Translations under genes and position numbers: made by a program | Shown: positions 55,209 through 63,649 of the stretch, piece after piece | Layout of the letters: each line of letters starts with the position of its first letter | How positions within the stretch are numbered: the first letter of the stretch is position 1 | Assembly (NCBI GenBank): GCA_937907705.1 | Contig: CALCVP010000012.1 | Location: 21,191-85,190, forward strand | Length of the DNA stretch: 64,000 bases | Source: an uncultured Prevotella sp. | GTDB lineage: Bacteria; Bacteroidota; Bacteroidia; Bacteroidales; Bacteroidaceae | Direction: 5' to 3' | The notes under the pieces: generated by a model | Seen by the model: the letters and a program-made list of their open reading frames with translations, nothing else | Databases searched by the model: none | What the model was told of the DNA's origin: nothing

Positions 55209-56456
55209 ATGAATCAAGTGATAGCTTTAGACATGCTGCAATCAACAGGTATTGGAGCATTAGCACTACTTTTAGGTATGTTTTTAACGCGTAAGATAGC
55301 ATGGTTACAGAAATTTTGCATTCCTTCGCCTGTGTCTGGCGGTATGCTTTTTTCTTTAGCCACATTGGCTTTGTATAAAATATGGCATATAGAGATAACC
55401 TTTGACGGTACGCTGAAGGATGTCTTTATGTTAGCATTCTTTACCTCTGTGGGTTTCCAGTCTAATTTAAAGGTATTGCGGCAGGGTGGAAAGACGCTCG
55501 TCATGATGCTGCTTCTGTTAGTTTTTATCATTGTGCTTCAAAATGCTGTGCCACTGCTTATCACCCGCTTGCTTGATGTAAATCCGCTGATAGGCATGGC
55601 AGCAGGGTCCATCTCTATGGCTGGCGGTCATGGCACAGCAGGTGGATTCAGTTCTGTGCTGGAAGGCATGGGGTTGCACGGTGCAGGCACCATAGCCATG
55701 GCGGCTGCCACCTTTGGACTTATAGCAGGTTCTGTCATCGGTGGTCCTGTGGCGGAAAGGCTTATCCGCAAGTACCTTTCTTCTGAACATCTGGAACCTA
55801 AAGATTATGAGATAGACCCTGCCATGGCGGGTATTGAGACGGATGAGGCATCGCCGGCTGGACGTGCCAAGCGTATCAGCAGTCATGAATTGGAGTTTCA
55901 GCGTTATGCTTCTGCCACATATTCTCTGCTGATAGTTATGGCTTTGGGCACCATTGCCAGCCAATTGCTGCAAGACACGGGTATTACGTTTCCTACCTAT
56001 TTCGGTGCGTTGACTATGGCTGCCATTGTGCGAAATGTGTTGGAGCAGACTTCCTATGCCAAGAAACTTGAGATAGAAAAGATAGTCAGTGTGGGCAATA
56101 TTTCCCTTTCTTTGTTTTTGGGTATGGCTATGATTTCTCTGAAACTGTGGCAGCTCCAGAGTTTGGCGTTACCCTTGTTGGTTATTTTGCTTTCGCAGGT
56201 TATCTTGATAGCCTTGCTCACTTATTTTGTGGCTTTCCGCATTTTGGGGCGCAACTATGATGCGGCAGTGTTGGTAGCGGGCATCTGTGGCTTTGGTTTG
56301 GGTGCTACGCCTAACGCTATGGCCAACATGAGTGCAGTGTGCTATAAATACCATTATAGCATAAAGCCATTTTTGATTGTACCTATCATTGGCGCTATGT
56401 TTGTAGATTTGCTGAATACAGGCATCATTACTATGTTTCTTAATTGGATAGGATAG
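55209..56456 (+). CDS. gltS: Sodium/glutamate symporter
   Basis: Inner-membrane Na+-coupled glutamate uptake, GltS family. About 415 residues from MNQVIALDMLQSTG (55209); the frame begins at 55179 but the inner start matches the family. Features: GMFLTRKIAWLQKFCIPSPVSGG (~22-44), two inverted repeats each with a glycine-rich re-entrant loop (SMAGGHGTAGGF ~140; GICGFGLGATPNAMANM ~360), and ~10 membrane helices with a cytosolic insertion around 190-220. Followed by a clear terminator. Confidence 0.95.
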   Translation: MNQVIALDMLQSTGIGALALLLGMFLTRKIAWLQKFCIPSPVSGGMLFSLATLALYKIWHIEITFDGTLKDVFMLAFFTSVGFQSNLKVLRQGGKTLVMMLLLLVFIIVLQNAVPLLITRLLDVNPLIGMAAGSISMAGGHGTAGGFSSVLEGMGLHGAGTIAMAAATFGLIAGSVIGGPVAERLIRKYLSSEHLEPKDYEIDPAMAGIETDEASPAGRAKRISSHELEFQRYASATYSLLIVMALGTIASQLLQDTGITFPTYFGALTMAAIVRNVLEQTSYAKKLEIEKIVSVGNISLSLFLGMAMISLKLWQLQSLALPLLVILLSQVILIALLTYFVAFRILGRNYDAAVLVAGICGFGLGATPNAMANMSAVCYKYHYSIKPFLIVPIIGAMFVDLLNTGIITMFLNWIG

Positions 56457-56517
56457 CATAAGGGTTTAATATTTTATTAGGTTATTGGGAATTTGTTGTT
56501 CATAATAACTGTATGCA

Positions 56518-56552
56518 AAAGGGCAGACTTCACGAGTAGTCTGCCCTTTAAA
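56518..56552 (+). terminator. Hairpin terminator of gltS
   Basis: Perfect 12-base stem AAAGGGCAGACT (56518-56529) / AGTCTGCCCTTT (56538-56549), 8-base loop. Confidence 0.8.
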
Positions 56553-56806
56553 AGCATAGCAATCATCTTCTATTTGCACTGTTATTGTCTTATTGTTTCA
56601 TAGCTTTTGTTTTCTTGTTGCATGGCTCTTGCTTTTTTATTGCATGGCAATGGAACAAATCTTGCATAATGAGATGCAGGGTTCCTTATATTTTGTAATA
56701 CTTTCGTAATGTTATATAATAATGATGTATTTATGGACTAATGATAGGATGGAAGGTTGATTTATGTCAAAAAACAAGACTGTTAACGCAAACAGTTTAA
56801 AAAATG
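56553..56806. other. AT-rich intergenic stretch
   Basis: No gene. TTGCATGGC occurs twice (56617-56625 and 56640-56648) in a run of short near-repeats of TTATTG/CTTGTTGCATGG; an ACTGTT/AACAGT pair (56780-56795) lies just before the promoter. Confidence 0.4.
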
Positions 56807-56839
56807 TTTGGTGAAAAGGCCGAGAATGTATTATCTTTG
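56807..56839 (+). promoter_or_regulatory. Bacteroidetes promoter of the 120-aa secreted protein
   Basis: TTTG (56807-56810), 21-base spacer, TATCTTTG (56832-56839); gives a leader of ~115 bases. Confidence 0.75.
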
Positions 56840-56964
56840 CAATGTCAAATAAAACAAGAAAGCACTTTTGTAGTGCATTTAGAGAGTATTAATTAAGGAT
56901 AAAAGGTGGAGGTTATTCGTGATGAAGGAATCGATACCTAAGGTAAAAGAAAATTTTAAGGATT

Positions 56965-57327
56965 ATGAAAAGATTGTTTTTAACCGTTGTAGCTGTGCTC
57001 AGCATGACTATGACATTTGCGGAGAACGAGAACATGAACGCTACCAACGCTACAAGCGCTTACAACATGTCTGTTAATTACAATAAACTGGCAGATTGCT
57101 TAGGTTTATCCCTTGATCAGGTAGAAGCAGTAGAGGATATTCACTCTTCTTTCTGCGCTGAGATGATGAATGCTGGCAATGCTAATGTTGACGAGCGTAA
57201 GGCAATGGTAGAGAGTGCATTGAAGAAAGATTTGAAGCACATGCGTTATGTACTCAGTGAGGATCAATATCACAAGTATCTGATGTTGCTCAACACTACA
57301 TTTAACAACCGTGGCTTGGAGTGGTAA
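56965..57327 (+). CDS. Small secreted protein of unknown function (120 aa)
   Basis: Signal peptide MKRLFLTVVAVLSMTMTFAE, then an Asn/Ala/Thr-rich linker (~20-37) and a helical, Met-rich domain (LADCLGLSLDQVEAVEDIHSSFCAEM, LKKDLKHMRYVLSEDQYHKYLMLL). The arrangement recalls small periplasmic helical proteins that sense stress (Spy/CpxP-like in general form), but no motif proves that. Own consensus promoter and a perfect palindromic terminator, so probably well expressed. No named family recognised. Confidence 0.8.
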   Translation: MKRLFLTVVAVLSMTMTFAENENMNATNATSAYNMSVNYNKLADCLGLSLDQVEAVEDIHSSFCAEMMNAGNANVDERKAMVESALKKDLKHMRYVLSEDQYHKYLMLLNTTFNNRGLEW

Positions 57328-57389
57328 ATATTACTTTTAGTTGGCAAAAAAAGTTGTAAGCTTTTTATGACCGGCATAAGATTATAATA

Positions 57390-57430
57390 ATGAAAAAGGT
57401 TCGTATCATTATGATACGAACCTTTTTCAT
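57390..57430. terminator. Perfect 41-base palindromic bidirectional terminator
   Basis: ATGAAAAAGGTTCGTATCAT (57390-57409) and its exact reverse complement (57411-57430) around a single T. A-run on one side and T-run on the other serve both convergent genes. Confidence 0.85.
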
Positions 57431-57501
57431 TTCTCGTTTGCACCCTATATGCCGCCTATGAAGAAGATGCTGTGGAACAGGTGTGTGGGAGAGAATTTTT
57501 A

Positions 57502-57549
57502 TAAGTAGGTGTTCTGTATTAACCTTATGGCATTGAACACCTGCTTATA
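57502..57549. repeat. Dispersed intergenic repeat, short copy
   Basis: TAAGTAGGTGTTC at the left and GAACACCTGCTTATA at the right, 13-base inverted ends with one mismatch and a ~20-base middle; the TTCATATAT block is missing. Confidence 0.7.
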
Positions 57550-57560
57550 CATAGAGTGCC

Positions 57561-59201
57561 TTACTCCTTTGGAACAGCATATTTTTCATTCGTCTGTTTT
57601 ACCAGTTCGCGAGCGGTATTCTCTGGATAGCCCGGTCTTTCCACTTTAGCTCCCAAACCTGTGGCTGTGCGTTTAAAGCCGTGTTGGTCTTCTGGTTTGA
57701 TGGTCATATCGTTGTATTTCACGATAAGATAAGTGGCCAGTTGTTTCCATCTGTTGAGCATTTGTGCGCCTTTTTCGCAACTGTAACTGTTGAGATAGGA
57801 AATAGCTTTATTCGTGTCTGTCTTATATAACTCTAAAGCTCTTGCCTCTATGGCTGGTTGTGCTTCAAAATAGCTGTTTTCAAGCGAATCTCTTACTGCT
57901 TTCAATGAACCGAACATCATGGAGTAGCGTGGATAGACCATGTTGCTCACCCAGTTGCATACCCAGTAGGCATTGTCCATGCTGAATGTTACAGCGTCTG
58001 CCCCTGGAGTGTTGTAACAGGTGGGTTGTACTGTGTTGCCACAGTATACAGGTGTGTAGGCTACCATGTTGCCGTCATCGTTGCCGAACCACAGTATACC
58101 GCCTATTTGCCGAGGTAGCCAGCTACGGAGTTGAGCCACGTAGGAGAATCCTGTTTGTTGGGTAGAGGTAGGCCGCTCATTGAAGTATTCCTTGCCGTCT
58201 ACCTTGAATACCAGAGGAGTGGGGCGATAAGGCATGTTCCAAATGCCCTGTCCCAGGTCTTTGTCGAGTGCAAAAGGTGTGCCTTCGTAATGGTCGCGCA
58301 TGCATGCCTGCACATCTTTCAGCGATACTTTTCTATTGGGTACAATCCATAGTGGCATAGGCTCAGCATTCTTTTCTTTTCCCATGGCGTAGGGCAGGTA
58401 TTTTTTCATGTTGCCGGAGAAGTGGTTGAAGAAGCTCCACACGCGTGCTTCGCAGAAGCGGTGGCCTTGGAAATCAGGGCGTGCATAGGCATCGTTGAAG
58501 CTGAAGTCTTCATCTTTTCCATTAAAATAGCCTTTCTGTCGTGCAAATTTAATGCAGTCTTTTGAGAAAAGTACATTCTTCTTGTCTTTTTGGTTGAAAG
58601 TGCGTATTCTGCTTTGGTTGGCGTGTGCGCAGATGGCATCGTCTGGGATGCGCAGCGCTACCCACACGGCTCCTTTGTTTTCAGGTCCTTTGCCTACCAT
58701 TTCCATAATCCAAGCTTCGTTAGGATCGCAGATGGTAAAGGTCTCGCCCTCAGAACAGTAGCCGTATTTCTCTACCAGACCTGTCATTACCTGGATGGCT
58801 TGTCGTGCTGTTTTGGAGCGTTGCAGTGCTATATAAATGAGTGAGCCATAGTCTATAATGCCTGTTGTGTCTACCAGTTCTTCGCGTCCTCCGAATGTGG
58901 TTTCGCCTATGGACACCTGATATTCATTGATGTTGCCTATTACATTGTAGGTTTCGGCAGCTTCAGGAATCTGTCCGTGCAGCACGTGAGTGTCCCAGTC
59001 ATAAATTTTGCGCATGTCGCCTTTGGCATGTTTGGCAGCGGGGTAGTGGCAGAGACCGATAAACATGCCGTAGTCATCAGCATTGTAGGAGCACATTACC
59101 GAGCCATCGGTACTGGCTTTTTTGCCCACAATAAAGTTGGTGCAGGCACTGGCGTAGGTTGTTGCCAGTACCATGAGTGCAGTCAATACTGTTTTCTTCA
59201 T
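57561..59201 (-). CDS. C69-family dipeptidase, exported
   Basis: A 546-residue Ntn-hydrolase dipeptidase with a signal peptide whose end (TYASA) directly precedes the nucleophile Cys20 in CTNFIVGKKASTDGS; signal cleavage would expose the catalytic Cys. Other features: VSIGETTFGGREEL (~94), FTICDPNEAWIMEMVGKGP (~155-173), AHANQSRIRTF (~192) and MPLWIVPNRK. It probably degrades peptides in the periplasm. Distinct in length and location from the 479-residue relative at 53195. Confidence 0.93.
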   Translation of the reverse strand: MKKTVLTALMVLATTYASACTNFIVGKKASTDGSVMCSYNADDYGMFIGLCHYPAAKHAKGDMRKIYDWDTHVLHGQIPEAAETYNVIGNINEYQVSIGETTFGGREELVDTTGIIDYGSLIYIALQRSKTARQAIQVMTGLVEKYGYCSEGETFTICDPNEAWIMEMVGKGPENKGAVWVALRIPDDAICAHANQSRIRTFNQKDKKNVLFSKDCIKFARQKGYFNGKDEDFSFNDAYARPDFQGHRFCEARVWSFFNHFSGNMKKYLPYAMGKEKNAEPMPLWIVPNRKVSLKDVQACMRDHYEGTPFALDKDLGQGIWNMPYRPTPLVFKVDGKEYFNERPTSTQQTGFSYVAQLRSWLPRQIGGILWFGNDDGNMVAYTPVYCGNTVQPTCYNTPGADAVTFSMDNAYWVCNWVSNMVYPRYSMMFGSLKAVRDSLENSYFEAQPAIEARALELYKTDTNKAISYLNSYSCEKGAQMLNRWKQLATYLIVKYNDMTIKPEDQHGFKRTATGLGAKVERPGYPENTARELVKQTNEKYAVPKE

Positions 59202-59363
59202 TTTTTGATGTTTTATTTTATTTTGTTTGAAGTGATTTCAGTGGATGGAGCATGAGTTTTCCAAAAAACAAAAGACCCCCGGCAAAAGTTCTGATGACAA
59301 TCATGAACCAATGCCGAAGGCCTACTCTCTAATATATCAATGTATCAAGTCGGTAACATAACT

Positions 59364-60212
59364 TCAACAAGCCTTGAAACTCATGTCAAGTCCTTTTACA
59401 GAGTGGGTCAGGGCACCTACCGACACATAGTCTACGCCACATTCAGCATAGTCACGTATGGTGTCAAATGTGATGCCGCCGCTTGACTCTGTTTCGTATT
59501 TTCCGTTGATGATGTCCACTGCCTTTTTGGTGTCTGCAACCGAGAAGTTGTCGAGCATGATACGGTTTACGCCACCGCATGTCAGTACCTGATTCAGCTC
59601 GTCAAAGTTTCTCACTTCAATCTCTATTTTCAGGTCCAGCCCCTTTTCTTTTAAGTATGCGTGGCAACGCTTGATGGCATTCTTGATACCGCCTGCAAAG
59701 TCTACATGGTTGTCTTTCAGCAATATCATGTCAAAGAGTCCTATGCGGTGGTTTACGCCACCGCCGATTTTTACGGCCTGCTTCTCAAGCATGCGCATAC
59801 CAGGTGTAGTTTTTCGGGTGTCCAGCACATGTGTGTGCGTACCTTTGAGTCTTTCTACATATTTGGCGGTCATGGTGGCAATGCCGCTCATGCGTTGCAT
59901 GATGTTGAGCATCAGTCGCTCTGTTTGCAGCAGAGAGCGCACCTTTCCTGTTACGATCATGGCTATGTCGCCTTTCTTTACGCGTGTGCCGTCACCCATG
60001 AGTACTTCTACTTTCAGTGTAGGGTCAAAGCGGTGGAATACTTTTTTTGCCACTTCTACGCCTGCCAGCACACCGTATTCCTTGATCAGCAGGTGCGATT
60101 TGCCCATTGCGTCTTCAGGAATGCAGCACAGAGTAGTATGGTCGCCATCGCCGATATCTTCGGCAAAGGCCAGGTCAATAAGTTTGTCTTCTAATTCGTC
60201 TACGGAATACAT
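59364..60212 (-). CDS. nadC: Nicotinate-nucleotide pyrophosphorylase (carboxylating)
   Basis: Makes nicotinate mononucleotide from quinolinate and PRPP in de novo NAD synthesis. 282 residues, normal length. DIGDGDHTT (~20), QRMSGIAT (~104), HVLDTRKTTPGMRMLEKQAVKIGGG (~132-155), NHRIGLFDMILLKDNHV, and ESSGGI near the carboxy terminus (~243) are all family motifs. nadA and nadB are not in the window. Confidence 0.97.
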   Translation of the reverse strand: MYSVDELEDKLIDLAFAEDIGDGDHTTLCCIPEDAMGKSHLLIKEYGVLAGVEVAKKVFHRFDPTLKVEVLMGDGTRVKKGDIAMIVTGKVRSLLQTERLMLNIMQRMSGIATMTAKYVERLKGTHTHVLDTRKTTPGMRMLEKQAVKIGGGVNHRIGLFDMILLKDNHVDFAGGIKNAIKRCHAYLKEKGLDLKIEIEVRNFDELNQVLTCGGVNRIMLDNFSVADTKKAVDIINGKYETESSGGITFDTIRDYAECGVDYVSVGALTHSVKGLDMSFKAC

Positions 60213-60301
60213 AAGATTTTATTTTTTTATAATGTTGCTTGTCATTGTTGGGGTGTTTTTTAATATAGGAAAAGCACGCCAATGGATGATGACTTTTCCT
60301 C

Positions 60302-60787
60302 TTACAGATAGATGCCCAAGCCTACTTTGAAGCCGATTTTGGAATAGTCGGAGTGGCTCTTGAATGACTGGTCGTAATAGAGTGCTGGCTCTACTGTAAC
60401 GTGGTGGTTTAGAAAAAAGGCGTAGCCCACCTCTACGCCAGGCATCAGGTCGTTATAGCTGTGATTGGCATGTAGCAACTTGGCATTAGCACCCAAATAG
60501 AGTCCGTTCTGCACGATATAGTATCTGAAGCCCAAACCCACTTGTGCGCTGTTGGCTATGTTGTCGTCGCCACTGTGTTGAAAGGTGGCTTGCGCCGTGA
60601 GCATCCAGTTCTCTTCAAACAGGTAGCCTGCCTTTGCTTCCAGCCCGAGACTCAATTTTTCTGCTCCGCTGTAACTCAGGTTGAGCCCTGTGAGCGAACC
60701 AGCCACGTAGTATTTTCCCTGTTCGAACTGTGCTTGACAGGTAAGTGTGGTTATGATGAAAGCCATCAGTGAGATAATTTTTTTCAT
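60302..60787 (-). CDS. Small outer-membrane beta-barrel protein
   Basis: A 161-residue exported protein: signal peptide MKKIISLMAFIITTLTCQAQ, then alternating amphipathic strands (KYYVAGSLTGLNLSYSG, LGLEAKAGYLF, AQVGLGFRYYIV, LYLGANAKLL, GFKVGLGIYL) ending in a hydrophobic residue, typical of an 8-strand porin-like/OmpX-type barrel. Specific function unknown. It lies 34 bases after lptD on the same strand. Confidence 0.85.
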   Translation of the reverse strand: MKKIISLMAFIITTLTCQAQFEQGKYYVAGSLTGLNLSYSGAEKLSLGLEAKAGYLFEENWMLTAQATFQHSGDDNIANSAQVGLGFRYYIVQNGLYLGANAKLLHANHSYNDLMPGVEVGYAFFLNHHVTVEPALYYDQSFKSHSDYSKIGFKVGLGIYL

Positions 60788-60820
60788 AATTCTTTTGTTA
60801 TGTGTAAAACTGTCTTGTCT

Positions 60821-63649
60821 TTAATACCATTGTACAGCGTTGCTGTATCCGCTGCGTTTGTCATATTTCAGTGCATCTGTCAAGGTGGCGGCATTGCATC
60901 TGAACGAGAAGTTGTAAGATGTGTAGGGGGCCAGCACTACAGAGCAACTCATGTTGAAGCAGTGCAGGTCGCGCTGCAGCGAAGCCGTGGTCATGGAGAT
61001 ATCGTGGTTCTCAAAGTCGTAGCCAGACGAGAAACTGATGTTCCATCCGTCACTGATACGCAGGTTTCCGCTGAAGTTCAGTGTCTGTGTAAACTTGTAT
61101 GGATAGCGCATAGTCTTTTTATTGAAGCGGCCCTGTGTGTTCTCTCTCATGGTGATGCCATAACCGAAGGTGAGTGACCACGGCATATTGAAACGCATGT
61201 ATCCGTCGTAGTCTGTCTCAGCTTTGCCTGTGTCTTTCTTGCGTGCAGCGCGCTGTGCTTTCACCAAATCATCGTCCACATTGGTATCCACATCGTTGTC
61301 TTCATCATCGGTCTCCTTATTGTCTTTTTTCTTGCTGTCGTCTGTTCCGCCACCGAACCATTTCTTAAGTTGCTCAGGGTTGAGTGTAAACGAGAAATTC
61401 TGCGACATGCCCTGAAAACGTCCGAAACGGCCCTTTCCCCATTCAGTGTGGTTGCCTACGTAGGGGTTGCCTTTTTCGTCCAGCTCATAGGCATAAGTGG
61501 CAAATACGCCCGTCATGTTGAATGTATAGTTTTTCCACCATTTCAGACGCAGGTTGAGTGTGAGGTCGCTCCATGGCTTTTCCTTGGCGGCCATATTGTA
61601 AGACATGTTGGCTCCTAACTCGTCGATAATGCTTATTTTGCGGAAGCCAGTAGAGTCTTTGTCCGACTTCACCTTCATTTCAATATTGTTGGAGAGCGAC
61701 ATCGAGACGCTTCCTGTCTTGCCTCGTCCTGGTACGCCGAATATGCCGTTGGAGTAGGGCGAGTATTCCACCAAGCTCACGTTGCCGCTTGCATCTGTCT
61801 TTTGGTATGTTTGGTAGTAGCCGTAGCGGCTGGATCCGAAGTCGGGTGCATAGTTGAAAGACACAGTAGGAGTGAGTACATGGCGTATGGCCTGTATCTT
61901 GTCACCGAATATTTTTCGTGCGGGCTTGTAGAATACATACATTTTTGTGGAGGCGCTTAGGCTCATGTTCCAGTTGTAAAGGTTATAAAAGCCGTTGATT
62001 GTGTCTGTTACCTCCTTTTGTGTGCCAGCGTCCCATGAGCGCATCACCTTGTTAGAGTACATGATGTCGTTGAAGTTAAACGAGGGGTTGATGTTGATGT
62101 AGTTGAACAAGGTAAAATTTCCACTAACAGGTATGGAGTGTTTCATGCCGTTTTTCCAGTCTTTTATGAGGTTCGACTTGAACAGCTGGTCTTCTTTTGT
62201 GGTGATGGAGTTGCTCAGCTGTCCTGTATAGCTCATGGCTATCTTTTCATACCAGCGTTGCTTGCCTGCCATGTGTTTGCGTTTGAACGGGTAGAAGCGA
62301 CTGACCGAAATATTGAGATCGGGCAGTTTCAAATTGATGATTGAGTCGCGCATGTTTTGGTCTAGGTTGGCTGTTCCGCTGAGCGTCATGCCTATACTTG
62401 AGAAGGTGGTACTCCAGCTCACACTTGAGGTGCGTATGCTCTGTGTGTAACTCTGGGGGTTGTACAGGCTGTTGAGGTTGTTGCGTTCATAGCTGCTGGT
62501 GGCAAAGTTGACGCTGGCAGAAAGCGAGCTGAATGGGTTGGCTTTAGCGTCCTGTCTGTGGCTCCACTGTATTTTGAAGCTGGTTTGTTCTGTAAAGTCG
62601 GGCATTCCCTTGTCGCCGTTTTTTGTGTCCTGGTAGCTGAAGTAAAAACTGCCGCTGTATTTATAGCGATTGCGGTAGTTGCTTGCAGCAGACAGACCCC
62701 AGGAACCCTTTGTGTAGATTTCGCCCAATAGCTTTAAATCCCACTTGTCGTTCATGGCAAAATAGTAGCCACCGTCACGCAGGTAGAAGCCGCGCGCGCT
62801 TTCATCACCGTATGACGGCATGATGAAACCGCTTGAATAGCTTTTGGTAAAAGGGAAAAAACCATAGGGAATGGCCAAAGGCAGCGGCACGTCTGCTACT
62901 ACCAGATAGGCAGGACCGAAGGTTACATCTTTTCCTGGACGCACTTTGGCGCGGGAGAGTGAGATGTAGAAGTCAGGGTGTTTCTTGTCGCAGGTGGTAT
63001 AACGGCCGTGCTCCAAGTACAGAACGCCAGAACTGTCTCTCTTGGAGTGTTGGCTCGACAGAAAACCGTCTTCCTGCTCTGTATATACATTATTAATAAA
63101 ACCCTTCTTGGTTTTGAAGTTGAACGACATGGCGTCGCTCTCATATTTGTCTTGTCCCATTGTAAATACCGGTTTCCCAGACAATTTACCTGTAGTATCT
63201 GTCGTACCTGTAGCATGCACCACATTACTGTCAAGGGCCATGCGTATACGATCGCTGGCCAAATCCATGTTTTGGTATTTTACTTTAGAGTTGCCGTATA
63301 ACTTGGCTTGCTTGGTAGAGGTTACGTACACCAGTGAATCGTCAGAAGAGAAGTCTACGGGGGCATCCAATCCGCTGGATTTTTTGCGGTTAATGCTGTC
63401 TAACCTCACAGAGTCGTCCACTTCTTTGTTGTGTCTGTAAATGGCCAGTTGGAGTGAGTCCATCTGCATCGTATCCGGTTCATGACTTGTCGATCCGATA
63501 TTCATCAAGTCTGAGTCTTTTACAACTGTGGTGCCTGTGTTTTTGCCTACACTTCTTTTGCCGGCATAGCCCCAGTACGGCAATGCCGTGTCCGCCATCA
63601 CAAATAGAAAGGCAGACAACAGTATGAATATAATGGTTTTGGTTCTCAT
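60821..63649 (-). CDS. lptD: LptD-type LPS-assembly outer-membrane protein
   Basis: Inserts lipopolysaccharide into the outer leaflet together with LptE. 942 residues: signal peptide/anchor (~1-22), a OstA/LptA-like beta-jellyroll (SDDSLVYVTSTKQAKLYGNSKVKY ~95-120; DRIRMALDSNVVHATG; GFINNVYTEQEDGF), then a large barrel in Bacteroidetes-specific form. A strongly acidic, low-complexity insert lies at ~766-812 (DDSKKKDNKETDDEDNDVD), probably a loop. Cys residues are few, so the disulfide pattern of proteobacterial LptD is not conserved. A minus-strand -7-like TAATTTTG is at 63664-63671. Confidence 0.9.
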   Translation of the reverse strand: MRTKTIIFILLSAFLFVMADTALPYWGYAGKRSVGKNTGTTVVKDSDLMNIGSTSHEPDTMQMDSLQLAIYRHNKEVDDSVRLDSINRKKSSGLDAPVDFSSDDSLVYVTSTKQAKLYGNSKVKYQNMDLASDRIRMALDSNVVHATGTTDTTGKLSGKPVFTMGQDKYESDAMSFNFKTKKGFINNVYTEQEDGFLSSQHSKRDSSGVLYLEHGRYTTCDKKHPDFYISLSRAKVRPGKDVTFGPAYLVVADVPLPLAIPYGFFPFTKSYSSGFIMPSYGDESARGFYLRDGGYYFAMNDKWDLKLLGEIYTKGSWGLSAASNYRNRYKYSGSFYFSYQDTKNGDKGMPDFTEQTSFKIQWSHRQDAKANPFSSLSASVNFATSSYERNNLNSLYNPQSYTQSIRTSSVSWSTTFSSIGMTLSGTANLDQNMRDSIINLKLPDLNISVSRFYPFKRKHMAGKQRWYEKIAMSYTGQLSNSITTKEDQLFKSNLIKDWKNGMKHSIPVSGNFTLFNYININPSFNFNDIMYSNKVMRSWDAGTQKEVTDTINGFYNLYNWNMSLSASTKMYVFYKPARKIFGDKIQAIRHVLTPTVSFNYAPDFGSSRYGYYQTYQKTDASGNVSLVEYSPYSNGIFGVPGRGKTGSVSMSLSNNIEMKVKSDKDSTGFRKISIIDELGANMSYNMAAKEKPWSDLTLNLRLKWWKNYTFNMTGVFATYAYELDEKGNPYVGNHTEWGKGRFGRFQGMSQNFSFTLNPEQLKKWFGGGTDDSKKKDNKETDDEDNDVDTNVDDDLVKAQRAARKKDTGKAETDYDGYMRFNMPWSLTFGYGITMRENTQGRFNKKTMRYPYKFTQTLNFSGNLRISDGWNISFSSGYDFENHDISMTTASLQRDLHCFNMSCSVVLAPYTSYNFSFRCNAATLTDALKYDKRSGYSNAVQWY

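Noticed and set aside
55518..55973. 151-codon minus-strand frame
   Set aside because: Antisense to gltS, whose membrane protein pattern is unmistakable.
56922..57082. Frame beginning ATGAAGGAATCG upstream of the 120-aa gene
   Set aside because: Overlaps the secreted protein in another frame; the latter has a signal peptide and coherent composition.
59661..60330. Two long plus-strand frames (177 and 219 codons)
   Set aside because: Antisense shadows of nadC; low-complexity composition and no motif.
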